Positions 45,395 through 53,111 of a stretch of 64,000 bases of DNA are shown here, in pieces. A model generated the notes under the pieces. That model made no database searches. It was not told the origin of the DNA and saw only the letters and a program-made list of their open reading frames with translations. Each line of letters opens with the position of its first letter. Within the stretch, counting starts at the first letter, position 1. Location of the stretch: positions 310,001 to 374,000 of the forward strand of contig NZ_BEWC01000007.1 in assembly GCF_003112575.1 (NCBI RefSeq). The letters are read 5' to 3'. Source of the DNA: Streptomyces ardesiacus. Lineage in GTDB: Bacteria > Actinomycetota > Actinomycetes > Streptomycetales > Streptomycetaceae. The position numbers and the translations under genes are program-made.

Positions 45395-45427
45395 GGAAAC
45401 CCCCGGATCGTCGATCCGGGGGTTTCC
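45395..45427. terminator. Two-way terminator between NuoF-like gene and tRNA-Ala
   Basis: A perfect 15-bp stem (45395-45409 with 45413-45427) with AAA and TTT at matching places works in both directions. Confidence 0.93.
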
Positions 45428-45436
45428 CTGTGTGTG

Positions 45437-45509
45437 TGGAGCTAAGGAGAATTGAACTCCTGACCTCCTGCATGCCATGCAGGCGCTCTACCAACTGAGC
45501 TATAGCCCC
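45437..45509 (-). tRNA. tRNA-Ala (anticodon GGC)
   Basis: The 73-nt cloverleaf reads GGGGCTATAGCTCAG at the 5' end; the anticodon stem-loop CCTGC-ATGGCAT-GCAGG gives GGC, and the TTCAATTC T-loop is present. Position 3-70 is the G-U pair that marks alanine tRNAs, and A73 is the discriminator. CCA is not encoded. A second identical gene lies at 46216-46288. Confidence 0.97.
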
Positions 45510-45605
45510 TTGTCCTTCATCCGCCCGGTCTCCCCGGCGGCGACGCCAACATTACACGGTCCACCGGGGCAAACACCAAATCGTTTCCGTTCTGCCCGGT
45601 TCGCC

Positions 45606-45839
45606 CTACGCCGTCACGAACGAGTAGAAGCGCTTGAGCGTGCAGTGCTCCTCGAGGAGCCGGCCGTAGATCGGCTCGCCCTCCAGTTCGCGGTACGTCT
45701 CGATGGGGTCGCCCTTTATGATCAGCGCCCGCGCGCATTCCTCGCACCAGTACTGGTAGTCGGGGTTGAGCGGCTCCATGTCGCGCACGATGGGCGTACC
45801 GCTGCCGCACCAGTCGCACTTCCGCCTGTGTGCACCCAT
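45606..45839 (-). CDS. Small zinc-ribbon protein, 77 residues
   Basis: MGAHRRKCDWCGSGTPIVRD.. with CDWC near the start and CEEC (YQYWCEECARAL) about 25 residues later gives a CxxC-CxxC zinc ribbon. The rest is charged and helical. It starts three bases after the preceding small zinc-ribbon gene, so they are cotranscribed, between two tRNA-Ala genes. Not recognised further; nucleic-acid or protein binding is possible. Confidence 0.8.
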   Translation of the reverse strand: MGAHRRKCDWCGSGTPIVRDMEPLNPDYQYWCEECARALIIKGDPIETYRELEGEPIYGRLLEEHCTLKRFYSFVTA

Positions 45840-45842
45840 CGT

Positions 45843-46016
45843 TCAGCTCCAGCTGTGGCCGCAGGCCGTGCACACGTAAGAGATTCCGCCGTTGTCGCCG
45901 AGGACCTGGGCCACGTGCCGGGAACCGCAGGAAGGGCAGCTCAGGCGGGTGAGCGTGTTCCTCGCCACCGCTCCGTCGAGGAGGTGACCGACCTCCTCGA
46001 GGATGCTCCCAGGCAT
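45843..46016 (-). CDS. Small zinc-ribbon protein, 57 residues
   Basis: The product from the ATG at 46016 (MPGSILEEVGHLLDGAVARN..) ends with CPSCGSRHVAQVLGDNGGISYVCTACGHSW in two parts, a CxxC-CxxC ribbon resembling the tails of transcription or translation accessory proteins. A GGAG element lies about seven bases upstream. The frame is open further upstream but that part is not convincing. It is followed after three bases by the other zinc-ribbon gene. Confidence 0.78.
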   Translation of the reverse strand: MPGSILEEVGHLLDGAVARNTLTRLSCPSCGSRHVAQVLGDNGGISYVCTACGHSWS

Positions 46017-46171
46017 CGCCACTCCCTCCCGTCGGGCCGCGGTCCCCTTCCGGCCGTTTGATTCTGCCACGACCGGACGACCCGGTCAGCGACGTCTCAG
46101 TACCGTTCCGGACACGGAGTCCACCGACGTATACGCCTGTGGGACGCGTGGTGCTCAAGCGGGCGGAGACG

Positions 46172-46202
46172 AAAAATCCCGCCCCCCGAAGGGGGCGGGA
46201 TT
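46172..46202 (-). terminator. Terminator after upstream tRNA-Ala
   Basis: On the minus strand an 11-12 bp stem (46191-46202 with 46175-46186) is followed by a short U-run (complement of GAAAAA at 46171-46176), directly past the tRNA. Confidence 0.88.
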
Positions 46203-46215
46203 CATCCGTGGGCTG

Positions 46216-46288
46216 TGGAGCTAAGGAGAATTGAACTCCTGACCTCCTGCATGCCATGCAGGCGCTCTACCAACTGAGCTATAGCCCC
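46216..46288 (-). tRNA. tRNA-Ala (anticodon GGC), second copy
   Basis: Identical over all 73 nt to 45437-45509, with the same GGC anticodon and G3-U70 pair. The copies are in the same orientation, 779 bases apart. Confidence 0.97.
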
Positions 46289-46429
46289 TGGTGCCACGCG
46301 ACCGGAGCCGCATGGTTCTTCACTTCGTCCGCTCCGCCCGGCGGGGCGAACAAGAAGAACTTTAGCCTGCGACCTGCCGGAAAGTGAAATCCGGGTCCCG
46401 GGCCCACCGGCCGGGCCGCCGGCACCGGC

Positions 46430-47101
46430 TCAGACGTCGTCGCCGAGGACCGGTTCCGGCAGCGTGCCGGCGTTGTGCTCCAGCAGCCGCCAGCCGCGGG
46501 CGCCCTCGCCGAGGACGGACCAGCAGCAGTTGGTCAGCCCGCCCAGGCTCTCCCAGCTGTGCGGTTCCAGACCGAGCAGGCGGCCGATGGTGGTGCGGAT
46601 CGTGCCGCCGTGGCTGACCACGACGAGGGTGCCGTCCTCGGGGAGCTTCTCGGCGTGCCGGAGCACCACGGGGGCGGCGCGGTCGGCGACCTCGGTCTCC
46701 AGTTCGCCGCCGCCGCGGCGCACGGGCTCGCCGCGCTTCCAGGCCGTGTACTCGTCGCCGTACCTGGCGATGATCTCCTCGTGGGTCAGCCCCTGCCAGA
46801 CACCCGCGTAGGTCTCCCGCAGGCCCTCCTCCAGGGTCACCTGGAGGCCGGTGAGCGCGGACAGCTCGGCGGCCGTGGCGGAGGCGCGCGAGAGGTCGGA
46901 GGCGACGATCGCGTCGGGCCTCAGGTGCACGAGCAGTCCGGCCGCGCGGCGGGCCTGGGCGACGCCGGTCGCGGTCAGCTCCACGTCCGTGCTGCCCTGG
47001 AAGCGGCGCTCCACGTTCCACGCGGTCTGGCCGTGCCGCCAGAGGATGACGCGCCGGCCGCGGCCCGGCTTGCCGGCCGTCACCTCGCCGGTGGCGCTCA
47101 T
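46430..47101 (-). CDS. Histidine phosphatase family protein (phosphoglycerate mutase-like)
   Basis: The 223-residue cytosolic phosphatase has the RHG motif (LWRHGQTAWNVERRFQGSTD, about 21-40) with the phospho-accepting His, the catalytic Glu in EGLRETYAGVWQGLTHEE and the second His in VVVSHGGTIRTTI. In this neighbourhood (rsfS-nadD) relatives have been annotated as phosphoglycerate mutase or glucosyl-3-phosphoglycerate phosphatase; the substrate is not decided by sequence. The ATG overlaps the rsfS stop by four bases, so the pair is coupled. Confidence 0.92.
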   Translation of the reverse strand: MSATGEVTAGKPGRGRRVILWRHGQTAWNVERRFQGSTDVELTATGVAQARRAAGLLVHLRPDAIVASDLSRASATAAELSALTGLQVTLEEGLRETYAGVWQGLTHEEIIARYGDEYTAWKRGEPVRRGGGELETEVADRAAPVVLRHAEKLPEDGTLVVVSHGGTIRTTIGRLLGLEPHSWESLGGLTNCCWSVLGEGARGWRLLEHNAGTLPEPVLGDDV

Positions 47102-47544
47102 CGCCAGTCCTCGTCGGCCGGCGTCGCCTCCTCGGCGGCCTGGAGCTTGGCGTGCTCCTCCGCCTTGCCGCGGGTCTGCCTGGCGTCGGCGGGCAGGTCC
47201 AGCTCGGGGCAGTCCTTCCACAGCCGCTCCAGGGCGTAGAAAACGCGCTCCTCGCTGTGCTGGACGTGGACGACGATGTCGACGTAGTCGAGCAGGACCC
47301 AGCGGGCCTCGCGGTCGCCCTCGCGGCGCACCGGCTTGGCGCCGAGTTCCTTGCTGAGCCGCTCCTCGATCTCGTCGACGATCGACTTGACCTGGCGGTC
47401 GTTGGGTGCGGAGGCCAGAAGGAAGGCGTCCGTGATCGACAGCACGTCGCTGACGTCGTAGGCGATGACGTCGTGGGCCTGCTTGTCGGCCGCCGCCTGT
47501 GCGGCGGTGTTGATGAGTTCGATGGAGCGGTCGGTCGCGGTCAC
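47098..47544 (-). CDS. rsfS: Ribosomal silencing factor RsfS
   Basis: The 148-residue protein binds ribosomal protein L14 and blocks 30S-50S joining when nutrients are short. The DUF143 core is clear: IELINTAAQAAADKQAHDVIAYDVSDVLSITDAFLLASAPNDRQVKSI and WVLLDYVDIVVHVQHSEERVFYALERLW. A short charged tail extends beyond the core. The GTG at 47544 (MTATDRSIELIN) is used. It lies between the LCP gene and the phosphatase gene, a conserved actinobacterial order with nadD. Confidence 0.96.
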   Translation of the reverse strand: MTATDRSIELINTAAQAAADKQAHDVIAYDVSDVLSITDAFLLASAPNDRQVKSIVDEIEERLSKELGAKPVRREGDREARWVLLDYVDIVVHVQHSEERVFYALERLWKDCPELDLPADARQTRGKAEEHAKLQAAEEATPADEDWR

Positions 47545-47627
47545 TGCCTGGCTTTCGGGTCGGCGGTCGGTTGACCTCAAGGGTCTCACGACCGCCGACA
47601 CGGGCCCACGCAAAAAACCTCCGCCCC

Positions 47628-49412
47628 CTACGAGGCCGGCTCGTAGTCCTGGCCGAGCACCACCGAGACCCGCGCGTTCGCGGAGACCTTGCCCCGGGAG
47701 ACGGAGTCGGTGGACAGGCCCAGGGTCTTGGCGACCTGGACGGCGTTCTCCTTGTCGGCGTCCTCCGCGTAGACGACCTTCGAGACGGCCTCGGTACCGG
47801 AGGCGGTGCCGCCCGACACGAAGGTGAAGCCGCCGTTGAGGAGGACGACGCGGGCCTTGCCGGTGCGGTCCTCCTCGCCGGTGGCGTTGCGCACGGAGAC
47901 GCTGACGGCCGCGTCCTGGTCGGGGCTCTTGGCGGTGCCGCCGAGGACGTCCTTGACGATGCTGTCACTGGCCTCGGCGCTGATCCCGCCGCCGTCCTGG
48001 ACGGGCAGCAGCGCGGTCTTGAAGTCGCCGCCCTTGGCGCGGTCGGAGAGCCCGGCGAGGAAGGTGCCGAGGTCCTTCTCGGTCAGCGGCGGGTCGAGGA
48101 TCATCCCGAGGGTCTCGACGGTGGTCGTCGCGGCCTGCGGGTCGGAGGACATCTTGCGCAGCACGCCCTGCATGACCTGACCGAACCGCTGCAACTGGGC
48201 GTTCGCGTCCTCGCCCGAGCCCTTGTGGGTGGCGTAGGCGACGGCCATCTTGCCGCTGAGGGTCTGGCGCTCGCCCTTGCGCACGAGGGGCGCGGCGCCC
48301 TTCTTCTTGGACTCCGGGTCGGGGACGTCGGCGTCGGTGTCGACCTCGATGTTGCCGACCAGGTCCACGAGGATCTGGAGGTAGGGCGTGTCCAGGCGCC
48401 AGGTGCCCTCGATGTCGGTGCCGAGCGCCGAGTCGAGCGAGGTCCGGGTCGCGTCGGGTCCTTCGTCGCCGACGGACTCGGCGAGGGTGGTGGTGCTGCC
48501 GTCGTCGCCGGTCAGGGCGAGCGCGTTGGGCACCAGGACGGCGGTGCCCTGCTTGGTGGTGGTGTTGTTCACGAGCAGCGCGGTGGAGGTGCCGCCGCCC
48601 TTGGTGTCGTGCAGGTGGACGGCGATCACGTCGCGCTTCTGGGCGCCCGCCGCCGTCGTGCCGCCCGCCTTGTCGTCGGAGGAGGACAGCCCGGGCAGCT
48701 TGCCCGCGTACCAGAGGTAGCCGACGCCGCCGACGGCGACCAGTGCCAGGACGACGACCAGGGCGACGACCCGCGTGCGCGCGCGCCGGCGGGCCTCCTC
48801 GCGGCGTTCGGTGCGGTTCTCCGTGAACTTCATCCAGTCGATGACGTCCTCGGAGTCGCCGGCCGGCTCCTCGACGAAGGCGAACTGCTCGGTGCGGTAG
48901 TCCCCGCCGGCGCCGGGCTCCGGCTCGTCGGTGTCCGTCCGCTCCCGCTCCTCCGGCGGGGCCGCCTGCTGCGGGATGTGGGCGGTCTGCTCGGCCACCC
49001 GAGGCTGCGGGCCGCTGGTCGCGGCCCGGCCGTAGGGGTCGTACGGCTGCTGCGGGGCCGGGCCGGACCCGTGGTCGCCGTAGCCCGGCGCGGGCGGCTG
49101 CGGGGGCTGCTGACCGGTGTCGTAGCCCCCGGGGGAGCCGTAGGGGTCGTACGGCTGCTGGACGGGCTGCTGGGTGCCCGTGGCGTACGGGTCGTACCCG
49201 TAGCCCTGCTGGCCGTACGGCTGTCCCTGCTGTCCGTACGGGTCCTGGCCCTGCTGCGGGTACGGGTCGTACGGCTGCTGCGCGCCGGGCTGGGCCGGTA
49301 CGTGGCCCTGGGCGCCGCCCTGGGCCTGGCGGTACACCGGGCGGCCGTACGCGTCGTAGCCGACGAGTTCGTACGGGTCGCCGCCGTATCCCGGGTCGTA
49401 TCCGTCGTTCAC
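47628..49412 (-). CDS. LytR-CpsA-Psr (LCP) family protein, divergent, with LytR_C domain
   Basis: The 594-residue membrane protein has a cytosolic N-terminus of about 200 residues rich in Tyr, Gln, Pro and Gly (repeated QQPYDPYG / GQQGQPYGQ), one membrane helix (VVALVVVLALVAVGGVGYLWY, about 275-295), an LCP-like domain (about 315-480) and a LytR_C domain (about 500-590; VSVSVRNATGEEDRTGKARVVLLNGGF in parts). LCP enzymes transfer wall teichoic acid or related polymers from lipid carrier to peptidoglycan. Here the usual Arg-rich LAYARxR...DxxRxxRQQ block reads MAVAYATHKGSGEDANAQLQRFGQ, so several phosphate-binding Arg are lost. I recall that the S. coelicolor gene at this locus (SCO2578) takes part in spore wall polymer attachment. 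GTG at 49412 assigned. Confidence 0.85.
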   Translation of the reverse strand: MNDGYDPGYGGDPYELVGYDAYGRPVYRQAQGGAQGHVPAQPGAQQPYDPYPQQGQDPYGQQGQPYGQQGYGYDPYATGTQQPVQQPYDPYGSPGGYDTGQQPPQPPAPGYGDHGSGPAPQQPYDPYGRAATSGPQPRVAEQTAHIPQQAAPPEERERTDTDEPEPGAGGDYRTEQFAFVEEPAGDSEDVIDWMKFTENRTERREEARRRARTRVVALVVVLALVAVGGVGYLWYAGKLPGLSSSDDKAGGTTAAGAQKRDVIAVHLHDTKGGGTSTALLVNNTTTKQGTAVLVPNALALTGDDGSTTTLAESVGDEGPDATRTSLDSALGTDIEGTWRLDTPYLQILVDLVGNIEVDTDADVPDPESKKKGAAPLVRKGERQTLSGKMAVAYATHKGSGEDANAQLQRFGQVMQGVLRKMSSDPQAATTTVETLGMILDPPLTEKDLGTFLAGLSDRAKGGDFKTALLPVQDGGGISAEASDSIVKDVLGGTAKSPDQDAAVSVSVRNATGEEDRTGKARVVLLNGGFTFVSGGTASGTEAVSKVVYAEDADKENAVQVAKTLGLSTDSVSRGKVSANARVSVVLGQDYEPAS

Positions 49413-49428
49413 GGGTGCCCCTCTCGGC

Positions 49429-50133
49429 TCACTCGCCGCGGTACAGCCGGCGTTTGTCGATGTAGCGCACGACTCCGTCGGGCACCAGGTACCAGACGGG
49501 CTCGCCCTGGGCGACCCTCGCACGGCAGTCCGTGGAGGAGATGGCGAGGGCGGGGACCTCGACGAGCGAGACACCGCCCTTGGGGAGTCCGGCGTCCGTG
49601 AGGGTGTGGCCGGGCCGGGTGACGCCGATGAAGTGGGCGAGGGAGAACAGTTCCTCGCTGTCGCGCCAGGTGAGGATCTGGGCGAGGGCGTCGGCCCCGG
49701 TGATGAAGAAGAGGTCCGCGTCCGGGTTGAGGGCGCGCAGGTCGCGCAGGGTGTCGACGGTGTAGGTGGGGCCGCCGCGGTCGATGTCGATGCGGCTGAC
49801 GGAGAACTGCGGGTTCTCGACGGTCGCCACGACCGTCATCAGGTAGCGGTCCTCGGCCGCGGAGACCGTGCGGTGGCTCTTCTGCCACGGCTGCCCGGTC
49901 GGCACGAACACCACCTCGTCGAGCTGGAACTGCGCGGCGACCTCGCTGGCGGCCACGAGGTGGCCGTGGTGGATCGGGTCGAAGGTCCCGCCCATGACGC
50001 CCAGGCGTCGCTTGCCCGACGGCGGGCCGTCGCCCGGTCCGTTGACCGGGCCGGTGGCGCGGGCGGGCACCGCGTTCTGCGTGCCGCGCGCCGGCGCGTG
50101 CGCCGGGCCGGTAGGCGTGTCGTGCTCTCCCAT
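49429..50133 (-). CDS. nadD: Nicotinate-nucleotide adenylyltransferase
   Basis: The enzyme makes deamido-NAD from nicotinate mononucleotide and ATP. The nucleotidyltransferase motif GVMGGTFDPIHHGHL and the C-terminal ISSTDCRARVAQGEPVWYLVPDGVVRYI are diagnostic. From the ATG at 50133 the protein has 234 residues, including about 40 Pro/Ala-rich residues before the core. That extension is longer than in most NadD; a later start is possible, but no Met or good site lies between. It precedes the LCP gene by 16 bases and is probably cotranscribed with it and rsfS. Confidence 0.95.
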   Translation of the reverse strand: MGEHDTPTGPAHAPARGTQNAVPARATGPVNGPGDGPPSGKRRLGVMGGTFDPIHHGHLVAASEVAAQFQLDEVVFVPTGQPWQKSHRTVSAAEDRYLMTVVATVENPQFSVSRIDIDRGGPTYTVDTLRDLRALNPDADLFFITGADALAQILTWRDSEELFSLAHFIGVTRPGHTLTDAGLPKGGVSLVEVPALAISSTDCRARVAQGEPVWYLVPDGVVRYIDKRRLYRGE

Positions 50134-50191
50134 GCGAGCAGACCCTACCGGCCCGCCCGGAACCACCCGGTCGCGCCCACTCGGCCGCCGC

Positions 50192-50359
50192 TCAGCGGTC
50201 GCGGTTGAACCGGGTCGTGATCCACAGCAGGAGCAGCAGGATGATGAGCGCACCGAAGCCGGTGACGTAGGGGCTGAGGCTGTTGTGGTTGCCGCCGTGG
50301 CCCTCGCCGCCCTCGGCTGCGAGGGTGGCGAACTGGGCGGCGCTGAGAGGAAGGCTCAT
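50192..50359 (-). CDS. Small single-pass membrane protein, 55 residues
   Basis: The product MSLPLSAAQFATLAAEGGEG.. has a Gly/His-rich stretch (GGEGHGGNHNS), then one membrane helix (YVTGFGALIILLLLLWITT) and a basic end RFNRDR. An AAGGA-like site precedes the ATG poorly, but the position before nadD, the Streptomyces codon bias and the clean membrane topology support a gene. I recall a conserved small membrane protein at this place in other streptomycetes. Function unknown. Confidence 0.75.
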   Translation of the reverse strand: MSLPLSAAQFATLAAEGGEGHGGNHNSLSPYVTGFGALIILLLLLWITTRFNRDR

Positions 50360-50502
50360 TGTCTGCAGGACCTATCCGGTGTGGGCGGGACAAGACGTCC
50401 GCTCATCGTATGCGGGCGTCCCGCGGACGATCACGCCGACTCCGCCGACGGAGCCGGGCGGCGCCGGGCCGGGGCGGGCCCCCGGGGAACCTCCGGATCT
50501 CC

Positions 50503-50664
50503 TCAGTCGTCCTTCTGCCTGTACCCCCGCAGCAGGAACCACCCGGTCAGCACGCAGCCCACCACCATCACGATCAGGACGATCCGGAGCAGATTCCCCG
50601 GCCCCTGCTGCTCTGCGGCGGTCGCGGCCCCGGCGAGCCAGTCGGCGTGGGGGATGTGCTGCAT
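50503..50664 (-). CDS. Small single-pass membrane protein, 53 residues
   Basis: MQHIPHADWLAGAATAAEQQ.. is followed by a membrane helix (LLRIVLIVMVVGCVLTGWFLL) and a basic tail RGYRQKDD. GAAGGAG lies eight bases upstream of the ATG. It is the same size and topology as the next gene (50192-50359), though with no clear sequence identity. Divergent from the M48 protease gene. Function unknown. Confidence 0.78.
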   Translation of the reverse strand: MQHIPHADWLAGAATAAEQQGPGNLLRIVLIVMVVGCVLTGWFLLRGYRQKDD

Positions 50665-50805
50665 GGCGTGGACTCCTTCGACGTACTGCCCGTCCACGGT
50701 ATCTCCGCCTAGGCTGGTCCCGGCTCCGGGGGCGCAAAGGGCCGCACAAGGGTTCGCAAAGGCCCGGCACACACGCAGGTCATACAGACGCACATGGGGG
50801 ATGAG

Positions 50806-51945
50806 ATGTCCGACGGCCACGACAACGGGCACGAGAAGGTGCCCGGCAGGCAGCGCAGGCGCTTCCCCGGGATCTCCTCGCGTGCCTACGAACATCCGGC
50901 CGACCGCAGCGCGCTGGTGGCGCTGCGCAGGCTGAGCGGCTTCGACACGGTCTTCAAGGCGCTGAGCGGCCTGCTGCCCGAGCGGAGCCTGCGGCTGCTG
51001 TTCCTGTCCGACTCGGTGCGTGTCTCGGACCGGCAGTTCGCCCATCTGAACGTCATGCTGCGGGACGCCTGCTACATCCTGGACCTGGAGAAGGTGCCGG
51101 CGATGTACGTCAAGCAGGACCCGGTTCCGAACGCGATGTGCATCGGCATGGACGAGCCGATCGTCGTGGTCACCACGGGATTGGTCGAACTCCTCGACGA
51201 GGAGGAGATGCGGGCGGTCGTCGGGCACGAGGTCGGTCACGCCCTGTCCGGGCACGCGGTCTACCGGACGATACTGCTGTTCCTGACCTCGCTGGCCGTC
51301 CGGGTCGCCTGGATCCCGCTGGGCAACGTGGCGATCATGGCGATCGTGACCGCGCTGCGCGAGTGGTTCCGCAAGTCGGAGCTGTCCGCCGACCGCGCCG
51401 GTCTGCTGGTCGGCCAGGACCTGCAGGCCTCCATGCGGGGCCTGATGAAGATCGCGGGCGGCAACCACCTGCACGAGATGAACGTGGACGCCTTCCTGGA
51501 GCAGGCCGAGGAGTACGAGGCCAGTGGCGACCTGCGCGACTCGGTGCTGAAGATCCTCAACGTGCTGCCCCGCTCGCACCCGTTCACCACGGTGCGGGCC
51601 GCCGAGCTGAAGAAGTGGGCCGCCTCCCGCGAGTACCAGCGGACGATGGACGGTCACTACGCGCGGCGCGACGAGGACAAGGACACCTCGGTGCGGGACT
51701 CCTTCCGGGAGTCGGCGTCCCACTACGCCACGCATGTGCGCAACTCCAAGGACCCGCTGATGAAGCTGGTCAACGACATCGCGGGCGGTGCCGGCGACCT
51801 CGGCGACCGGGTGCGGCGCGGCTTCGGAGGCTTCGGGGGCTCCCGGCCGGGGCCGCCCGGGGACGGCGACGGACCGGCGGGCGGCTCCGAGGGCCCGGAG
51901 GGGTCCGGGGGCGAGGGCCCCCGGTCTCCGCGCGACGGCGCCTGA
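50806..51945 (+). CDS. M48 family zinc metallopeptidase
   Basis: The 379-residue protein has the zinc motif AVVGHEVGHALSGHAV (HExxH, about 137-152) and the third ligand in SELSADRAG (about 200). Hydrophobic stretches around 75-95 and 155-190 (AVYRTILLFLTSLAVRVAWIPLGNVAIMAIVTA, read in parts) suggest membrane association as in HtpX-like quality-control proteases. The last 60 residues are Gly/Pro/Ser-rich. An ATG at 50806 follows a purine-rich GGGGGA; one four codons upstream is possible. It ends ten bases from the convergent gene at 51956. Confidence 0.9.
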   Translation: MSDGHDNGHEKVPGRQRRRFPGISSRAYEHPADRSALVALRRLSGFDTVFKALSGLLPERSLRLLFLSDSVRVSDRQFAHLNVMLRDACYILDLEKVPAMYVKQDPVPNAMCIGMDEPIVVVTTGLVELLDEEEMRAVVGHEVGHALSGHAVYRTILLFLTSLAVRVAWIPLGNVAIMAIVTALREWFRKSELSADRAGLLVGQDLQASMRGLMKIAGGNHLHEMNVDAFLEQAEEYEASGDLRDSVLKILNVLPRSHPFTTVRAAELKKWAASREYQRTMDGHYARRDEDKDTSVRDSFRESASHYATHVRNSKDPLMKLVNDIAGGAGDLGDRVRRGFGGFGGSRPGPPGDGDGPAGGSEGPEGSGGEGPRSPRDGA

Positions 51946-51955
51946 CGCCGCGCGG

Positions 51956-53026
51956 TCACAGCTTCGGCTGGGCGCCCTCGGCGAGGGTGCCGCACAGGGC
52001 CGTGGCGTCGCCCGGGCGGAACGGGTCGGTGCCGGCGGGGAGGCCGGCCCCCGCCTGCTCCCCCGCCAGCAGCGGGCGCAGGTGGTTCGCCGAGTCCCCG
52101 GCGCAGGACATCGGCCCGGCCTGGACGTAGGAGCCGACGAGCCGGGTCTGGTGCAGGCGCAGGTCGTCGCGGTCGAAGCGGAAGTGCAGCTCGCGCCGGA
52201 CGGTGAACAGCGACTCCTCGGCCCGGTCGCCGTGGGCCGGGCGCAGCGCGTACACCATGGTGTGGTCGGCGGTGACGTCCAGGGTGGACGCGTCGCTCTC
52301 GACGATCCGCAGGCTGCCGTCCACCCGGATCCCGGGGTCGGCCAGCTCGGCCCGGGCGGGGTCGAAGCGGATCAGCCATCCGGTGGGCGTGTGCCGGCCG
52401 TCCGCGGCGGGGCTGTCGAAGCTCTGGTCGAACTGCTGGAACTGGTCCGGGTCCAGCAGCACCCGCACCGAGCGGACCTGGCCGCCGCGGAGCACGTCGG
52501 GGTCGAGCGCCGAGCGGACGATGTAGGTCTTGGCGGTGGTGAGCGCGTTGAGCACCTGGTCCTCGGAGAAGTGCGCCGTGCGCCGCGCCCCCGGCAGCGG
52601 GACGCCGTCGGCCGCGGTCCTGAAGTGCGCGGCGGGACTGTGCGCGTACAGGCGGGCGGCGTCGTCGGCGCCGGGCACCCGCTCGCGCGGGGCGAGCGGG
52701 ACGACGGTCATCCGGGCCGGTTCGGCCGCCCGCTCCACCGTGGGGCTCTGGTACGGGTGCCGCACGCCCATGTAGATGGCGGTGCCGAAGGCGACGGCGA
52801 TCAGGACGACGAGGATCAGCGCCTGCCGGGACAGTCCGGCCCGGCGCAGTGGCGGGCGGGGGCGTACGGCGGGCGCGTGGTCGGTGATGCGCTCCTGGGC
52901 GGAGAACTCCTGGAGCCGGGCAGCACGCACGAACGATTCGTCGAAGACGACGGACCGGTATTCGTCCTCTCCGCCTCCGGGGGCGCCCTCGGGCGTTCCT
53001 CCGGGCGGACCGCCACGCCCTGCCAT
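51956..53026 (-). CDS. SCO2583-like membrane protein
   Basis: The 356-residue protein has a cytosolic start with EDEYRSVVFDESFVRAARLQEFSAQERI (about 20-48), one membrane helix (ALILVVLIAVAFGTAIYMGV, about 68-87) and a large extracytoplasmic domain with two Cys (GPMSCAG and TALCGTL) that may form a disulfide. The SVVFDExFVxAA motif is shared with the next gene upstream (53112-53681), marking a two-member family that I know as SCO2583/SCO2584 from S. coelicolor. Molecular role unknown; involvement in spore envelope synthesis is inferred from neighbours. Confidence 0.85.
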   Translation of the reverse strand: MAGRGGPPGGTPEGAPGGGEDEYRSVVFDESFVRAARLQEFSAQERITDHAPAVRPRPPLRRAGLSRQALILVVLIAVAFGTAIYMGVRHPYQSPTVERAAEPARMTVVPLAPRERVPGADDAARLYAHSPAAHFRTAADGVPLPGARRTAHFSEDQVLNALTTAKTYIVRSALDPDVLRGGQVRSVRVLLDPDQFQQFDQSFDSPAADGRHTPTGWLIRFDPARAELADPGIRVDGSLRIVESDASTLDVTADHTMVYALRPAHGDRAEESLFTVRRELHFRFDRDDLRLHQTRLVGSYVQAGPMSCAGDSANHLRPLLAGEQAGAGLPAGTDPFRPGDATALCGTLAEGAQPKL

Positions 53027-53111
53027 ACCTTCAGAGTGGGTCTGCGGCAGGTCGTGTAAACGCGCCGGTGCGGGTCAAGTTGGGCCCGGTCCGGCGTCGT
53101 CCGGCGGCAGG

